NCBI GenBank assembly: GCA_036250195.1
Contig: JAVHZZ010000062.1
Coordinates: 434,001 to 498,000, forward strand
DNA: 64,000 nt
Direction of reading: 5' to 3'
Source: Mixophyes australis
Taxonomy: Eukaryota; Chordata; Amphibia; Anura; Limnodynastidae
The notes under the pieces were generated by a model. That model was not told the DNA's origin, did no database searches, and saw nothing but the letters and a program-made list of their open reading frames with translations. Positions within the stretch are counted from its first letter, which is position 1; each line of letters opens with the position of its first letter. Both the position numbers and the translations under genes were made by a program. Shown here piece after piece: positions 52,701 through 64,000 of this stretch.

Positions 52701-54288
52701 AAATGACTATGTTTTGCAATTTCTCCTGCTCAGAAAGACTTAGAAAGTTGATAATTGTGGGCAATGTTAGAAATGTCATGAGAAACAAGAATTATGTAAA
52801 AGGATTGATGTAAATCATTGTTTCTAAGAGAAAATGAGACAGGAATGCAAAAAAGCGTTGTTTTTGGACGGCAATGAAGAAATGACTATGTTTTGCGATT
52901 TCTCCTGCTCAGAAAGACTTAGAAAGTTGATAATTGTGGGCAATGTTAGAAATGTCATGAGAAACAAGAATTATGTAAAAGGATTGATGTAAATCATTGT
53001 TTCTAAGAGAAAGTGAGACAGGAATGCAAAAAAGCGTTGTTTTTGGACGGCAATGAAGAAATGACTATGTTTTGCGATTTCTCCTGCTCAGAAAGACTTA
53101 GAAAGTTGATAATTGTGGGCAATGTTAGAAATGTCATGAGAAACAAGAATTATGTAAAAGGATTGATGTAAATCATTGTTTCTAAGAGAAAGTGAGACAG
53201 GAATGCAAAAAAGCGTTGTTTTTGGACGGCAATGAAGAAATGACTATGTTTTGCGATTTCTCCTGCTCAGAAAGACTTAGAAAGTTGATAATTGTGGGCA
53301 ATGTTAGAAATGTCATGAGAAACAAGAATTATGTAAAAGGATTGATGTAAATCATTGTTTCTAAGAGAAAGTGAGACAGGAATGCAAAAAAGCGTTGTTT
53401 TTGGACGGCAATGAAGAAATGACTATGTTTTGCGATTTCTCCTGCTCAGAAAGACTTAGAAAGTTGATAATTGTGGGCAATGTTAGAAATGTCATGAGAA
53501 ACAAGAATTATGTAAAAGGATTGATGTAAATCATTGTTTACAAGAGAAAGTGAGACAGAAATGCAAAAAAGCGTTGTTTTTGGACGGCAATGAAGAAATG
53601 ACTATGTTTTGCGATTTCTCCTGCTCAGAAAGACTTAGAAAGTTGATAATTGTGGGCAATGTTAGAAATGTCATGAGAAACAAGAATTATGTAAAAGGAT
53701 TGATGTAAATCATTGTTTCTAAGAGAAAGTGAGACAGGAATGCAAAAAAGCGTTGTTTTTGGACGGCAATGAAGAAATGACTATGTTTTGTGATTTCTCC
53801 TGCTCAGAAAGACTTAGAAAGTTGATAATTGTGGGCAATGTTAGAAATGTCATGAGAAACAAAAATTATGTAAAAGGATTGATGTAAATCATTGTTTCTA
53901 AGAGAAAGTGAGACAGGAATGCAAAAAAGCGTTGTTTTTGGACGGCAATGAAAAAATGACTATGTTTTGCGATTTCTCCTGCTCAGAAAGACTTAGAAAG
54001 TTGATAATTGTGGGCAATGTTAGAAATGTCATGAGAAACAAGAATTATGTAAAAGGATTGATGTAAATCATTGTTTACAAGAGAAAGTGAGACAGAAATG
54101 CAAAAAAGCGTTGTTTTTGGACGGCAATGAAGAAATGACTATGTTTTGCGATTTCTCGTGCTCAGAAAGACTTAGAAAGTTGATAATTGTGGGCAATGTT
54201 AGAAATGTCATGAGAAACAAGAATTATGTAAAAGGATTGATGTAAATCATTGTTTCTAAGAGAAAGTGAGACAGGAATGCAAAAAAGC
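46592..54288 (+). repeat. Superunit A, 43 monomers
   Basis: This superunit begins with the unit carrying AGATAAAGTG (46741), followed by TTTTTCGC and then GAAATTACT with GCTGATAA. Further markers in order are CTCAAAAAGAC (ending 47720 and 50584), GCATTG (47844, 50708), ACGGCATTGAAG (48214, 51078), GACGGAAATG (near 48362), GTCATAAG (near 48482), CACGTG (48785, 49859), GAAGACATG (49654), GAAAATGAG (near 51580 and 52830), TACGACAATG (52330) and TTTGTG (53787). The pairs at 47.7/50.6 kb, 47.8/50.7 kb and 48.2/51.1 kb are all 2864 bp apart, a nested 16-unit repeat. Confidence 0.88.
48785..48790 (+). other. CACGTG (E-box/G-box) in a subset of monomers
   Basis: A change in the variable box gives TTTCACGTGCTC in place of TTTCTCGTGCTC. 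The palindrome CACGTG is also at 49859, 56303, 57377 and 58630, and at 42801 in the inverted block. It is the core site of bHLH and bZIP factors in general, but binding here is only a possibility. Its value is mainly as a lineage marker of the right and inverted blocks. Confidence 0.6.
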
Positions 54289-56991
54289 GTTGTTTTTGGA
54301 CGGCAATGAAGAAATGACTATGTTTTGTGATTTCTCCTGCTCAGAAAGACTTAGAAAGTTGATAATTGTGGGCAATGTTAGAAATGTCATGAGAAACAAA
54401 AATTATGTAAAAGGATTGATGTAAATCATTGTTTACAAGATAAAGTGAGACAGAAATGCAAAAAAGCGTTGTTTTTGGACGGCAATGAAGAAATGACTAT
54501 TTTTCGCGATTTCTCGTGCTCAGAAAGACTTAGAAAGTCGATAATTGTGGGCAATGTTAGAAATGTCATGAGAAACAAGAATTATGTAAAAGGATTGATG
54601 TAAATCATTGTTTCTAAGAGAAAGTGAGACAGGAATGCAAAAAAGCGTTGTTTTTGGACGGCAATGAAGAAATTACTATGTTTTGCGATTTCTCCTGCTC
54701 AGAAAGACTTAGAAAGCTGATAATTGTGGGCAATGTTAGAAATGTCATGAGAAACAAGAATTATGTAAAAGGATTGATGTAAATCATTGTTTACAAGAGA
54801 AAGTGAGACAGGAATGCAAAAAAGCGTTGTTTTTGGACGGCAATGAAGAAATTACTATGTTTTGCGATTTCTCCTGCTCAGAAAGACTTAGAAAGTTGAT
54901 AATTGTGGGCAATGTTAGAAATGTCATGAGAAACAAGAATTATGTAAAAGGATTGATGTAAATCATTGTTTACAAGAGAAAGTGAGACAGAAATGCAAAA
55001 AAGCGTTGTTTTTGGACGGCAATGAAGAAATGACTATATTTCGCGATTTCTCGTGCTCAAAAAGACTTAGAAAGTTGATAATTGTGGGCAATGTTAGAAA
55101 TGTCATGAGAAACAAGAATTATGTAAAAGGATTGATGTAAATCATTGTTTCTAAGAGAAAGTGAGACAGGAATGCAAAAAAGCATTGTTTTTGTACGGCA
55201 ATGAAGAAATGACTATGTTTTGCGATTTCTCCTGCTCAGAAAGACTTAGAAAGTTGATAATTGTGGGCAATGTTAGAAATGTCATGAGAAACAAGAATTA
55301 TGTAAAAGGATTGATGTAAATCATTGTTTACAAGAGAAAGTGAGACAGGAATGCAAAAAAGCGTTGTTTTTGTACGGCAATGAAGAAATGACTATGTTTT
55401 GCAATTTCTCCTGCTCAGAAAGACTTAGAAAGTTGATAATTGTGGGCAATGTTAGAAATGTCATGAGAAACAAGAATTATGTAAAAGGATTGATGTAAAT
55501 CATTGTTTCTAAGAGAAAGTGAGACAGGAATGCAAAAAAGCGTTGTTTTTGGACGGCAATGAAGAAATGACTATGTTTTGCAATTTCTCGTGCTCAGAAA
55601 GACTTAGAAAGTTAATAATTGTGGGCAATGTTAGAAATGTCATGAGAAATAAGAATTATGTAAAAGGATTGATGTAAATCATTGTTTACAAGAGAAAGTG
55701 AGACAGGAATGCAAAAAAGCGTTGTTTTTGTACGGCAATGAAGAAATGACTATGTTTTGCAATTTCTCCTGCTCAGAAAGACTTAGAAAGTTGATAATTG
55801 TGGGCAATGTTAGAAATGTCATGAGAAACAAGAATTATGTAAAAGGATTGATGTAAATCATTGTTTCTAAGAGAAAGTGAGACGGAAATGCAAAAAAGCG
55901 TTGTTTTTGGACGGCAATGAAGAAATGACTATGTTTTGCGATTTCTCCTGCTCAGAAAGACTTAGAAAGTTGATAATTGTGGGCACTGTTAGAAATGTCA
56001 TAAGAAACAAGAATTATGTAAAAGGATTGATGTAAATCATTGTTTCTAAGAGAAAGTGAGACAGGAATGCAAAAAAGCGTTGTTTTTGTACGGCAATGAA
56101 GAAATGACTATGTTTTGCGATTTCTCCTGCTCAGAAAGACTTAGAAAGTTGATAATTGTGGGCAATGTTAGAAATGTCATGAGAAACAAGAATTATGTAA
56201 AAGGATTGATGTAAATCATTGTTTCTAAGAGAAAGTGAGACAGGAATGCAAAAAAGCGTTGTTTTTGGACGGCAATGAAGAAATGACTATGTTTTGCAAT
56301 TTCACGTGCTCAGAAAGACTTAGAAAGTTGATAATTGTGGGCAATGTTAGAAATGTCATGAGAAATAAGAATTATGTAAAAGGATTGATGTAAATCATTG
56401 TTTACAAGAGAAAGTGAGACAGGAATGCAAAAAAGCGTTGTTTTTGTACGGCAATGAAGAAATGACTATGTTTTGCAATTTCTCGTGCTCAGAAAGACTT
56501 AGAAAGTTGATAATTGTGGGCAATGTTAGAAATGTCATGAGAAACAAGAATTATGTAAAAGGATTGATGTAAATCATTGTTTCTAAGAGAAAGTGAGACA
56601 GAAATGCAAAAAAGCGTTGTTTTTGGACGGCAATGAAGAAATGACTATGTTTTGCGATTTCTCCTGCTCAGAAAGACTTAGAAAGTTGATAATTGTGGGC
56701 ACTGTTAGAAATGTCATGAGAAACAAGAATTATGTAAAAGGATTGATGTAAATCATTGTTTCTAAGAGAAAGTGAGACAGGAATGCAAAAAAGCGTTGTT
56801 TTTGGACGGCAATGAAGAAATGACTATGTTTTGCGATTTCTCCTGCTCAGAAAGACTTAGAAAGTTGATAATTGTGGGCAATGTTAGAAATGTCATGAGA
56901 AACAAGAATTATGTAAAAGGATTGATGTAAATCATTGTTTACAAGAGAAAGTGAGACAGAAATGCAAAAAAGCGTTGTTTTTGGACGGCAA

Positions 56992-58797
56992 TGAAGAAAT
57001 GACTATATTTCGCGATTTCTCGTGCTCAGAAAGACTTAGAAAGTTGATAATTGTGGGCAATGTTAGAAATGTCATGAGAAACAAGAATTATGTAAAAGGA
57101 TTGATGTAAATCATTGTTTCTAAGAGAAAGTGAGACAGGAATGCAAAAAAGCGTTGTTTTTGTACGGCAATGAAGACATGACTATGTTTTGCAATTTCTC
57201 GTGCTCAGAAAGACTTAGAAAGTTGATAATTGTGGGCAATGTTAGAAATGTCATGAGAAACAAGAATTATGTAAAAGGATTGATGTAAATCATTGTTTCT
57301 AAGAGAAAGTGAGACAGGAATGCAAAAAAGCGTTGTTTTTGGACGGCAATGAAGAAATGACTATGTTTTGCAATTTCACGTGCTCAGAAAGACTTAGAAA
57401 GTTGATAATTGTGGGCAATGTTAGAAATGTCATGAGAAATAAGAATTATGTAAAAGGATTGATGTAAATCATTGTTTACAAGAGAAAGTGAGACAGGAAT
57501 GCAAAAAAGCGTTGTTTTTGGACGGCAATGAAGAAATGACTATGTTTTGCGATTTCTCCTGCTCAGAAAGACTTAGAAAGTTGATAATTGTGGGCAATGT
57601 TAGAAATGTCATGAGAAACAAGAATTATGTAAAAGGATTGATGTAAATCATTGTTTACAAGAGAAAGTGAGACAGAAATGCAAAAAAGCGTTGTTTTTGG
57701 ACGGCAATGAAGAAATGACTATGTTTTGCGATTTCTCCTGCTCAGAAAGACTTAGAAAGTTGATAATTGTGGGCAATGTTAGAAATGTCATGAGAAACAA
57801 GAATTATGTAAAAGGATTGATGTAAATCATTGTTTACAAGAGAAAGTGAGACAGGAATGCAAAAAAGCGTTGTTTTTGTACGGCAATGAAGAAATGACTA
57901 TGTTTTGCAATTTCTCGTGCTCAGAAAGACTTAGAAAGTTGATAATTGTGGGCAATGTTAGAAATGTCATGAGAAACAAGAATTATGTAAAAGGATTGAT
58001 GTAAATCATTGTTTCTAAGAGAAAGTGAGACAGAAATGCAAAAAAGCGTTGTTTTTGGACGGCAATGAAGAAATGACTATGTTTTGCGATTTCTCCTGCT
58101 CAGAAAGACTTAGAAAGTTGATAATTGTGGGCAATGTTAGAAATGTCATGAGAAACAAGAATTATGTAAAAGGATTGATGTAAATCATTGTTTACAAGAG
58201 AAAGTGAGACAGAAATGCAAAAAAGCGTTGTTTTTGGACGGCAATGAAGAAATGACTATATTTCGCGATTTCTCGTGCTCAGAAAGACTTAGAAAGTTGA
58301 TAATTGTGGGCAATGTTAGAAATGTCATGAGAAACAAGAATTATGTAAAAGGATTGATGTAAATCATTGTTTCTAAGAGAAAGTGAGACAGGAATGCAAA
58401 AAAGCGTTGTTTTTGTACGGCAATGAAGACATGACTATGTTTTGCAATTTCTCGTGCTCAGAAAGACTTAGAAAGTTGATAATTGTGGGCAATGTTAGAA
58501 ATGTCATGAGAAACAAGAATTATGTAAAAGGATTGATGTAAATCATTGTTTCTAAGAGAAAGTGAGACAGGAATGCAAAAAAGCGTTGTTTTTGGACGGC
58601 AATGAAGAAATGACTATGTTTTGCAATTTCACGTGCTCAGAAAGACTTAGAAAGTTGATAATTGTGGGCAATGTTAGAAATGTCATGAGAAATAAGAATT
58701 ATGTAAAAGGATTGATGTAAATCATTGTTTACAAGAGAAAGTGAGACAGGAATGCAAAAAAGCGTTGTTTTTGGACGGCAATGAAGAAATGACTATG
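56992..58797 (+). repeat. Seven-monomer local duplication in superunit B
   Basis: GAAGACATG at 57172 and 58425 and CACGTG at 57377 and 58630 are each 1253 bp (7 units) apart, with the intervening kinds of unit largely in the same order. In superunit A the pair occurs once (49654, 49859), so this duplication arose after A and B separated, or was lost from A. Confidence 0.85.
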
Positions 58798-59300
58798 TTT
58801 TGCGATTTCTCCTGCTCAGAAAGACTTAGAAAGTTGATAATTGTGGGCAATGTTAGAAATGTCATGAGAAACAAGAATTATGTAAAAGGATTGATGTAAA
58901 TCATTGTTTACAAGAGAAAGTGAGACAGAAATGCAAAAAAGCGTTGTTTTTGGACGGCAATGAAGAAATGACTATGTTTTGCGATTTCTCCTGCTCAGAA
59001 AGACTTAGAAAGTTGATAATTGTGGGCAATGTTAGAAATGTCATGAGAAACAAGAATTATGTAAAAGGATTGATGTAAATCATTGTTTACAAGAGAAAGT
59101 GAGACAGAAATGCAAAAAAGCGTTGTTTTTGGACGGCAATGAAGAAATGACTATGTTTTGCGATTTCTCCTGCTCAGAAAGACTTAGAAAGTTGATAATT
59201 GTGGGCAATGTTAGAAATGTCATGAGAAACAAGAATTATGTAAAAGGATTGATGTAAATCATTGTTTACAAGAGAAAGTGAGACAGAAATGCAAAAAAGC

Positions 59301-60016
59301 GTTGTTTTTGGACGGCAATGAAGAAATGACTATATTTCGCGATTTCTCGTGCTCAAAAAGACTTAGAAAGTTGATAATTGTGGGCAATGTTAGAAATGTC
59401 ATGAGAAACAAGAATTATGTAAAAGGATTGATGTAAATCATTGTTTCTAAGAGAAAGTGAGACAGGAATGCAAAAAAGCATTGTTTTTGTACGGCAATGA
59501 AGAAATGACTATGTTTTGCGATTTCTCCTGCTCAGAAAGACTTAGAAAGTTGATAATTGTGGGCAATGTTAGAAATGTCATGAGAAACAAGAATTATGTA
59601 AAAGGATTGATGTAAATCATTGTTTACAAGAGAAAGTGAGACAGAAATGCAAAAAAGCGTTGTTTTTGGACGGCAATGAAGAAATGACTATATTTCGCGA
59701 TTTCTCGTGCTCAAAAAGACTTAGAAAGTTGATAATTGTGGGCAATGTTAGAAATGTCATGAGAAACAAGAATTATGTAAAAGGATTGATGTAAATCATT
59801 GTTTCTAAGAGAAAGTGAGACAGGAATGCAAAAAAGCATTGTTTTTGTACGGCAATGAAGAAATGACTATGTTTTGCGATTTCTCCTGCTCAGAAAGACT
59901 TAGAAAGTTGATAATTGTGGGCAATGTTAGAAATGTCATGAGAAACAAGAATTATGTAAAAGGATTGATGTAAATCATTGTTTCTAAGAGAAAGTGAGAC
60001 AGGAATGCAAAAAAGC
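59301..60016 (+). repeat. Tandem two-monomer duplication
   Basis: A pair of units, CTCAAAAAGAC in a TATATTTCGC unit followed by a GTA unit preceded by AAGCATTG, occurs twice in succession. The CTCA ends at 59355 and 59713, 358 bp apart. The same pair occurs singly at 47.7, 50.6, 55.1 and 61.5 kb and reversed in 39.3-45.7 kb, so this is a very recent dimer duplication. Confidence 0.85.
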
Positions 60017-63000
60017 GTTGTTTTTGTACGGCAATGAAGAAATGACTATGTTTTGCAATTTCTCGTGCTCAGAAAGACTTAGAAAGTTGATAATTGTGGG
60101 CAATGTTAGAAATGTCATGAGAAACAAGAATTATGTAAAAGGATTGATGTAAATCATTGTTTCTAAGAGAAAGTGAGACAGGAATGCAAAAAAGCGTTGT
60201 TTTTGGACGGCAATGAAGAAATGACTATGTTTTGCAATTTCTCCTGCTCAGAAAGACTTAGAAAGCTGATAATTGTGGGCAATGTTAGAAATGTCATGAG
60301 AAACAAGAATTATGTAAAAGGATTGATGTAAATCATTGTTTCTAAGAGAAAATGAGACAGGAATGCAAAAAAGCGTTGTTTTTGGACGGCAATGAAGAAA
60401 TGACTATGTTTTGCGATTTCTCGTGCTCAGAAAGACTTAGAAAGTTGATAATTGTGGGCAATGTTAGAAATGTCATGAGAAACAAGAATTATGTAAAAGG
60501 ATTGATGTAAATCATTGTTTCTAAGAGAAAGTGAGACAGGAATGCAAAAAAGCGTTGTTTTTGGACGGCAATGAAGAAATGACTATGTTTTGCGATTTCT
60601 CCTGCTCAGAAAGACTTAGAAAGTTGATAATTGTGGGCAATGTTAGAAATGTCATGAGAAACAAGAATTATGTAAAAGGATTGATGTAAATCATTGTTTC
60701 TAAGAGAAAGTGAGACAGAAATGCAAAAAAGCGTTGTTTTTGGACGGCAATGAAGAAATGACTATATTTCGCGATTTCTCGTGCTCAGAAAGACTTAGAA
60801 AGTTGATAATTGTGGGCAATGTTAGAAATGTCATGAGAAACAAGAATTATGTAAAAGGATTGATGTAAATCATTGTTTCTAAGAGAAAGTGAGACAGGAA
60901 TGCAAAAAAGCGTTGTTTTTGGACGGCAATGAAGAAATGACTATGTTTTGCGATTTCTCCTGCTCAGAAAGACTTAGAAAGTTGATAATTGTGGGCAATG
61001 TTAGAAATGTCATGAGAAACAAGAATTATGTAAAAGGATTGATGTAAATCATTGTTTACAAGAGAAAGTGAGACAGGAATGCAAAAAAGCGTTGTTTTTG
61101 TACGACAATGAAGAAATGACTATGTTTTGCAATTTCTTGTGCTCAGAAAGACTTAGAAAGTTGATAATTGTGGGCAATGTTAGAAATGTCATGAGAAACA
61201 AGAATTATGTAAAAGGATTGATGTAAATCATTGTTTCTAAGAGAAAGTGAGACAGGAATGCAAAAAAGCGTTGTTTTTGGACGGCAATGAAGAAATGACT
61301 ATGTTTTGCGATTTCTCCTGCTCAGAAAGACTTAGAAAGTTGATAATTGTGGGCAATGTTAGAAATGTCATGAGAAACAAGAATTATGTAAAAGGATTGA
61401 TGTAAATCATTGTTTACAAGAGAAAGTGAGACAGAAATGCAAAAAAGCGTTGTTTTTGGACGGCAATGAAGAAATGACTATATTTCGCGATTTCTCGTGC
61501 TCAAAAAGACTTAGAAAGTTGATAATTGTGGGCAATGTTAGAAATGTCATGAGAAACAAGAATTATGTAAAAGGATTGATGTAAATCATTGTTTCTAAGA
61601 GAAAGTGAGACAGGAATGCAAAAAAGCATTGTTTTTGTACGGCAATGAAGAAATGACTATGTTTTGCGATTTCTCCTGCTCAGAAAGACTTAGAAAGTTG
61701 ATAATTGTGGGCAATGTTAGAAATGTCATGAGAAACAAGAATTATGTAAAAGGATTGATGTAAATCATTGTTTACAAGAGAAAGTGAGACAGAAATGCAA
61801 AAAAGCGTTGTTTTTGGACGGCAATGAAGAAATGACTATGTTTTGCGATTTCTCCTGCTCAGAAAGACTTAGAAAGTTGATAATTGTGGGCAATGTTAGA
61901 AATGTCATGAGAAACAAGAATTATGTAAAAGGATTGATGTAAATCATTGTTTACAAGAGAAAGTGAGACAGAAATGCAAAAAAGCGTTGTTTTTGGACGG
62001 CAATGAAGAAATGACTATATTTCGCGATTTCTCGTGCTCAGAAAGACTTAGAAAGTTGATAATTGTGGGCAATTTTAAAAATGTCATGAGAAACAAGAAT
62101 TATGTAAAAGGATTGATGTAAATCATTGTTTCTAAGAGAAAGTGAGACAGGAATGCAAAAAAGCGTTGTTTTTGGACGGCAATGAAGAAATGACTATGTT
62201 TTGCGATTTCTCCTGCTCAGAAAGACTTAGAAAGTTGATAATTGTGGGCAATGTTAGAAATGTCATGAGAAACAAGAATTATGTAAAAGGATTGATGTAA
62301 ATCATTGTTTACAAGAGAAAGTGAGACAGAAATGCAAAAAAGCGTTGTTTTTGGACGGCAATGAAGAAATGACTATGTTTTGCGATTTCTCCTGCTCAGA
62401 AAGACTTAGAAAGTTGATAATTGTGGGCAATGTTAGAAATGTCATGAGAAACAAGAATTATGTAAAAGGATTGATGTAAATCATTGTTTCTAAGAGAAAG
62501 TGAGACAGGAATGCAAAAAAGCGTTGTTTTTGGACGGCAATGAAGAAATGACTATGTTTTGTGATTTCTCCTGCTCAGAAAGACTTAGAAAGTTGATAAT
62601 TGTGGGCAATGTTAGAAATGTCATGAGAAACAAAAATTATGTAAAAGGATTGATGTAAATCATTGTTTCTAAGAGAAAGTGAGACAGGAATGCAAAAAAG
62701 CGTTGTTTTTGGACGGCAATGAAAAAATGACTATGTTTTGCGATTTCTCCTGCTCAGAAAGACTTAGAAAGTTGATAATTGTGGGCAATGTTAGAAATGT
62801 CATGAGAAACAAGAATTATGTAAAAGGATTGATGTAAATCATTGTTTACAAGAGAAAGTGAGACAGAAATGCAAAAAAGCGTTGTTTTTGGACGGCAATG
62901 AAGAAATGACTATGTTTTGCGATTTCTCGTGCTCAGAAAGACTTAGAAAGTTGATAATTGTGGGCAATGTTAGAAATGTCATGAGAAACAAGAATTATGT

Positions 63001-63238
63001 AAAAGGATTGATGTAAATCATTGTTTCTAAGAGAAAGTGAGACAGGAATGCAAAAAAGCGTTGTTTTTGGACGGCAATGAAGAAATGACTATGTTTTGTG
63101 ATTTCTCCTGCTCAGAAAGACTTAGAAAGTTGATAATTGTGGGCAATGTTAGAAATGTCATGAGAAACAAAAATTATGTAAAAGGATTGATGTAAATCAT
63201 TGTTTCTAAGAGAAAGTGAGACAGGAATGCAAAAAAGC

Positions 63239-64000
63239 GTTGTTTTTGGACGGCAATGAAAAAATGACTATGTTTTGCGATTTCTCCTGCTCAGAAAGAC
63301 TTAGAAAGTTGATAATTGTGGGCAATGTTAGAAATGTCATGAGAAACAAGAATTATGTAAAAGGATTGATGTAAATCATTGTTTACAAGATAAAGTGAGA
63401 CAGAAATGCAAAAAAGCGTTGTTTTTGGACGGCAATGAAGAAATGACTATTTTTCGCGATTTCTCGTGCTCAGAAAGACTTAGAAAGTTGATAATTGTGG
63501 GCAATGTTAGAAATGTCATGAGAAACAAGAATTATGTAAAAGGATTGATGTAAATCATTGTTTCTAAGAGAAAGTGAGACAGGAATGCAAAAAAGCGTTG
63601 TTTTTGGACGGCAATGAAGAAATTACTATGTTTTGCGATTTCTCCTGCTCAGAAAGACTTAGAAAGCTGATAATTGTGGGCAATGTTAGAAATGTCATGA
63701 GAAACAAGAATTATGTAAAAGGATTGATGTAAATCATTGTTTACAAGAGAAAGTGAGACAGGAATGCAAAAAAGCGTTGTTTTTGGACGGCAATGAAGAA
63801 ATTACTATGTTTTGCGATTTCTCCTGCTCAGAAAGACTTAGAAAGTTGATAATTGTGGGCAATGTTAGAAATGTCATGAGAAACAAGAATTATGTAAAAG
63901 GATTGATGTAAATCATTGTTTACAAGAGAAAGTGAGACAGAAATGCAAAAAAGCGTTGTTTTTGGACGGCAATGAAGAAATGACTATATTTCGCGATTTC
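63239..64000 (+). repeat. Superunit C, truncated by the window edge
   Basis: AGATAAAGTG recurs at 63388, exactly 8950 bp (50 units) after superunit B began. TTTTTCGC, GAAATTACT with GCTGATAA and a second GAAATTACT unit follow as in B. The window stops within the variable box of a TATATTTCGC unit, so the array continues beyond the right edge. Confidence 0.88.

Larger units (their letters stand above)
54289..63238 (+). repeat. Superunit B, 50 monomers
   Basis: AGATAAAGTG recurs at 54438, exactly 7697 bp (43 units) after the start of superunit A, and the marker order is largely the same: GAAATTACT, CTCAAAAAGAC (55059), GACGGAAATG (near 55882), GTCATAAG, CACGTG (56303), GAAGACATG (57172), GAAAATGAG (near 60347), TACGACAATG (61101) and TTTGTG (62558, 63095). 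Extra units come from a 7-unit duplication at 57.2-58.6 kb and added CTCAAAAAGAC dimers. From TACGAC on, copies A and B are offset by 8771 bp (49 units). Confidence 0.88.
1..64000. repeat. 179-bp satellite DNA array filling the window
   Basis: The same unit recurs head to tail from the first to the last base, at about 357 copies. Unit starts at 1, 180, 359, 538 and onward give a period of exactly 179 bp, broken only by a few 178-, 180- and 181-bp units and two orientation switches. Neighbouring units differ at only a few positions. No stretch of unique DNA, no mobile element and no gene interrupts it. Unit length near a nucleosome repeat, low G+C (about 34%) and higher-order repetition fit centromeric or pericentromeric heterochromatin. 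That role is inferred, because the family is not one I recognise and no flanking landmark is present. Confidence 0.98.
46563..64000 (+). repeat. Right direct-orientation satellite block
   Basis: Direct orientation resumes at phase 151 inside GAGAAAATGAGAC and continues to the window edge, where the last unit is cut. About 97 units are present. I saw no indel: all marker spacings tested are exact multiples of 179. The block is organised as large superunits bounded by a monomer with ATAAAG at phase 152-157 and TTTTTCGC in the variable box. Confidence 0.95.

Noticed and set aside
1..64000. CRISPR array
   Set aside because: The repeat unit is 179 bp with no unique spacers between repeats, and no cas genes are present.
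1..64000. Telomeric repeat, rDNA, tRNA cluster or minisatellite gene array
   Set aside because: There is no TTAGGG-like or TTTAGGG-like tandem, no rRNA or tRNA sequence, and no unit with coding constraint. A 179-bp unit shifts frame each repeat.

Overview
The whole 64 kb window is one eukaryote-type satellite DNA array. The repeat unit is 179 bp, and I found no unique sequence, gene, RNA gene, transposon or CRISPR array anywhere in it. My hand count of a typical monomer gives A 66, T 52, G 43, C 18 (34% G+C). The strand with monomer phase 1 at base 1 is purine-rich and strongly G-over-C. Monomer size, head-to-tail order, near-identity and higher-order repeats suggest centromeric or pericentromeric heterochromatin from a long-read assembly. 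I do not recognise the satellite family and cannot name the organism.

Layout: (1) 1-39352, direct (+) array of 219 monomers plus 150 bp. (2) 39353-46562, the same satellite in inverted orientation, about 40 monomers. (3) 46563-64000, direct orientation again, about 97 monomers. The + array stops at monomer phase 150 and resumes at phase 151, so its register is unbroken across the inverted insert. The left junction carries a 9-bp tandem duplication. The right junction has 6 bp of microhomology and forms a long palindrome with a 65-nt loop.

Higher-order structure: rare monomer variants serve as markers and recur at whole numbers of monomers. Examples are a 6081-bp duplication (34 monomers) in 4.9-13.5 kb, 6-monomer units in 16.8-18.9 kb, 7/8/7-monomer units in 25.8-29.7 kb, an 18-monomer copy in 32-36.5 kb, a 16-monomer (2864 bp) unit in all three orientation blocks, and 43- and 50-monomer superunits in the right block.

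Within the monomer, phases 55-146 are almost invariant. Variation concentrates in phases 11-12, 33-49, 147-148 and 166, and all length changes sit at one A-tract (phases 171-179). The short open frames present are by-products of these length changes and of the inversion junctions, not genes. Phases throughout count from the first base of the window (GTTGTTTTT = phase 1). All positions were read by eye, so marker lists may miss an occurrence.
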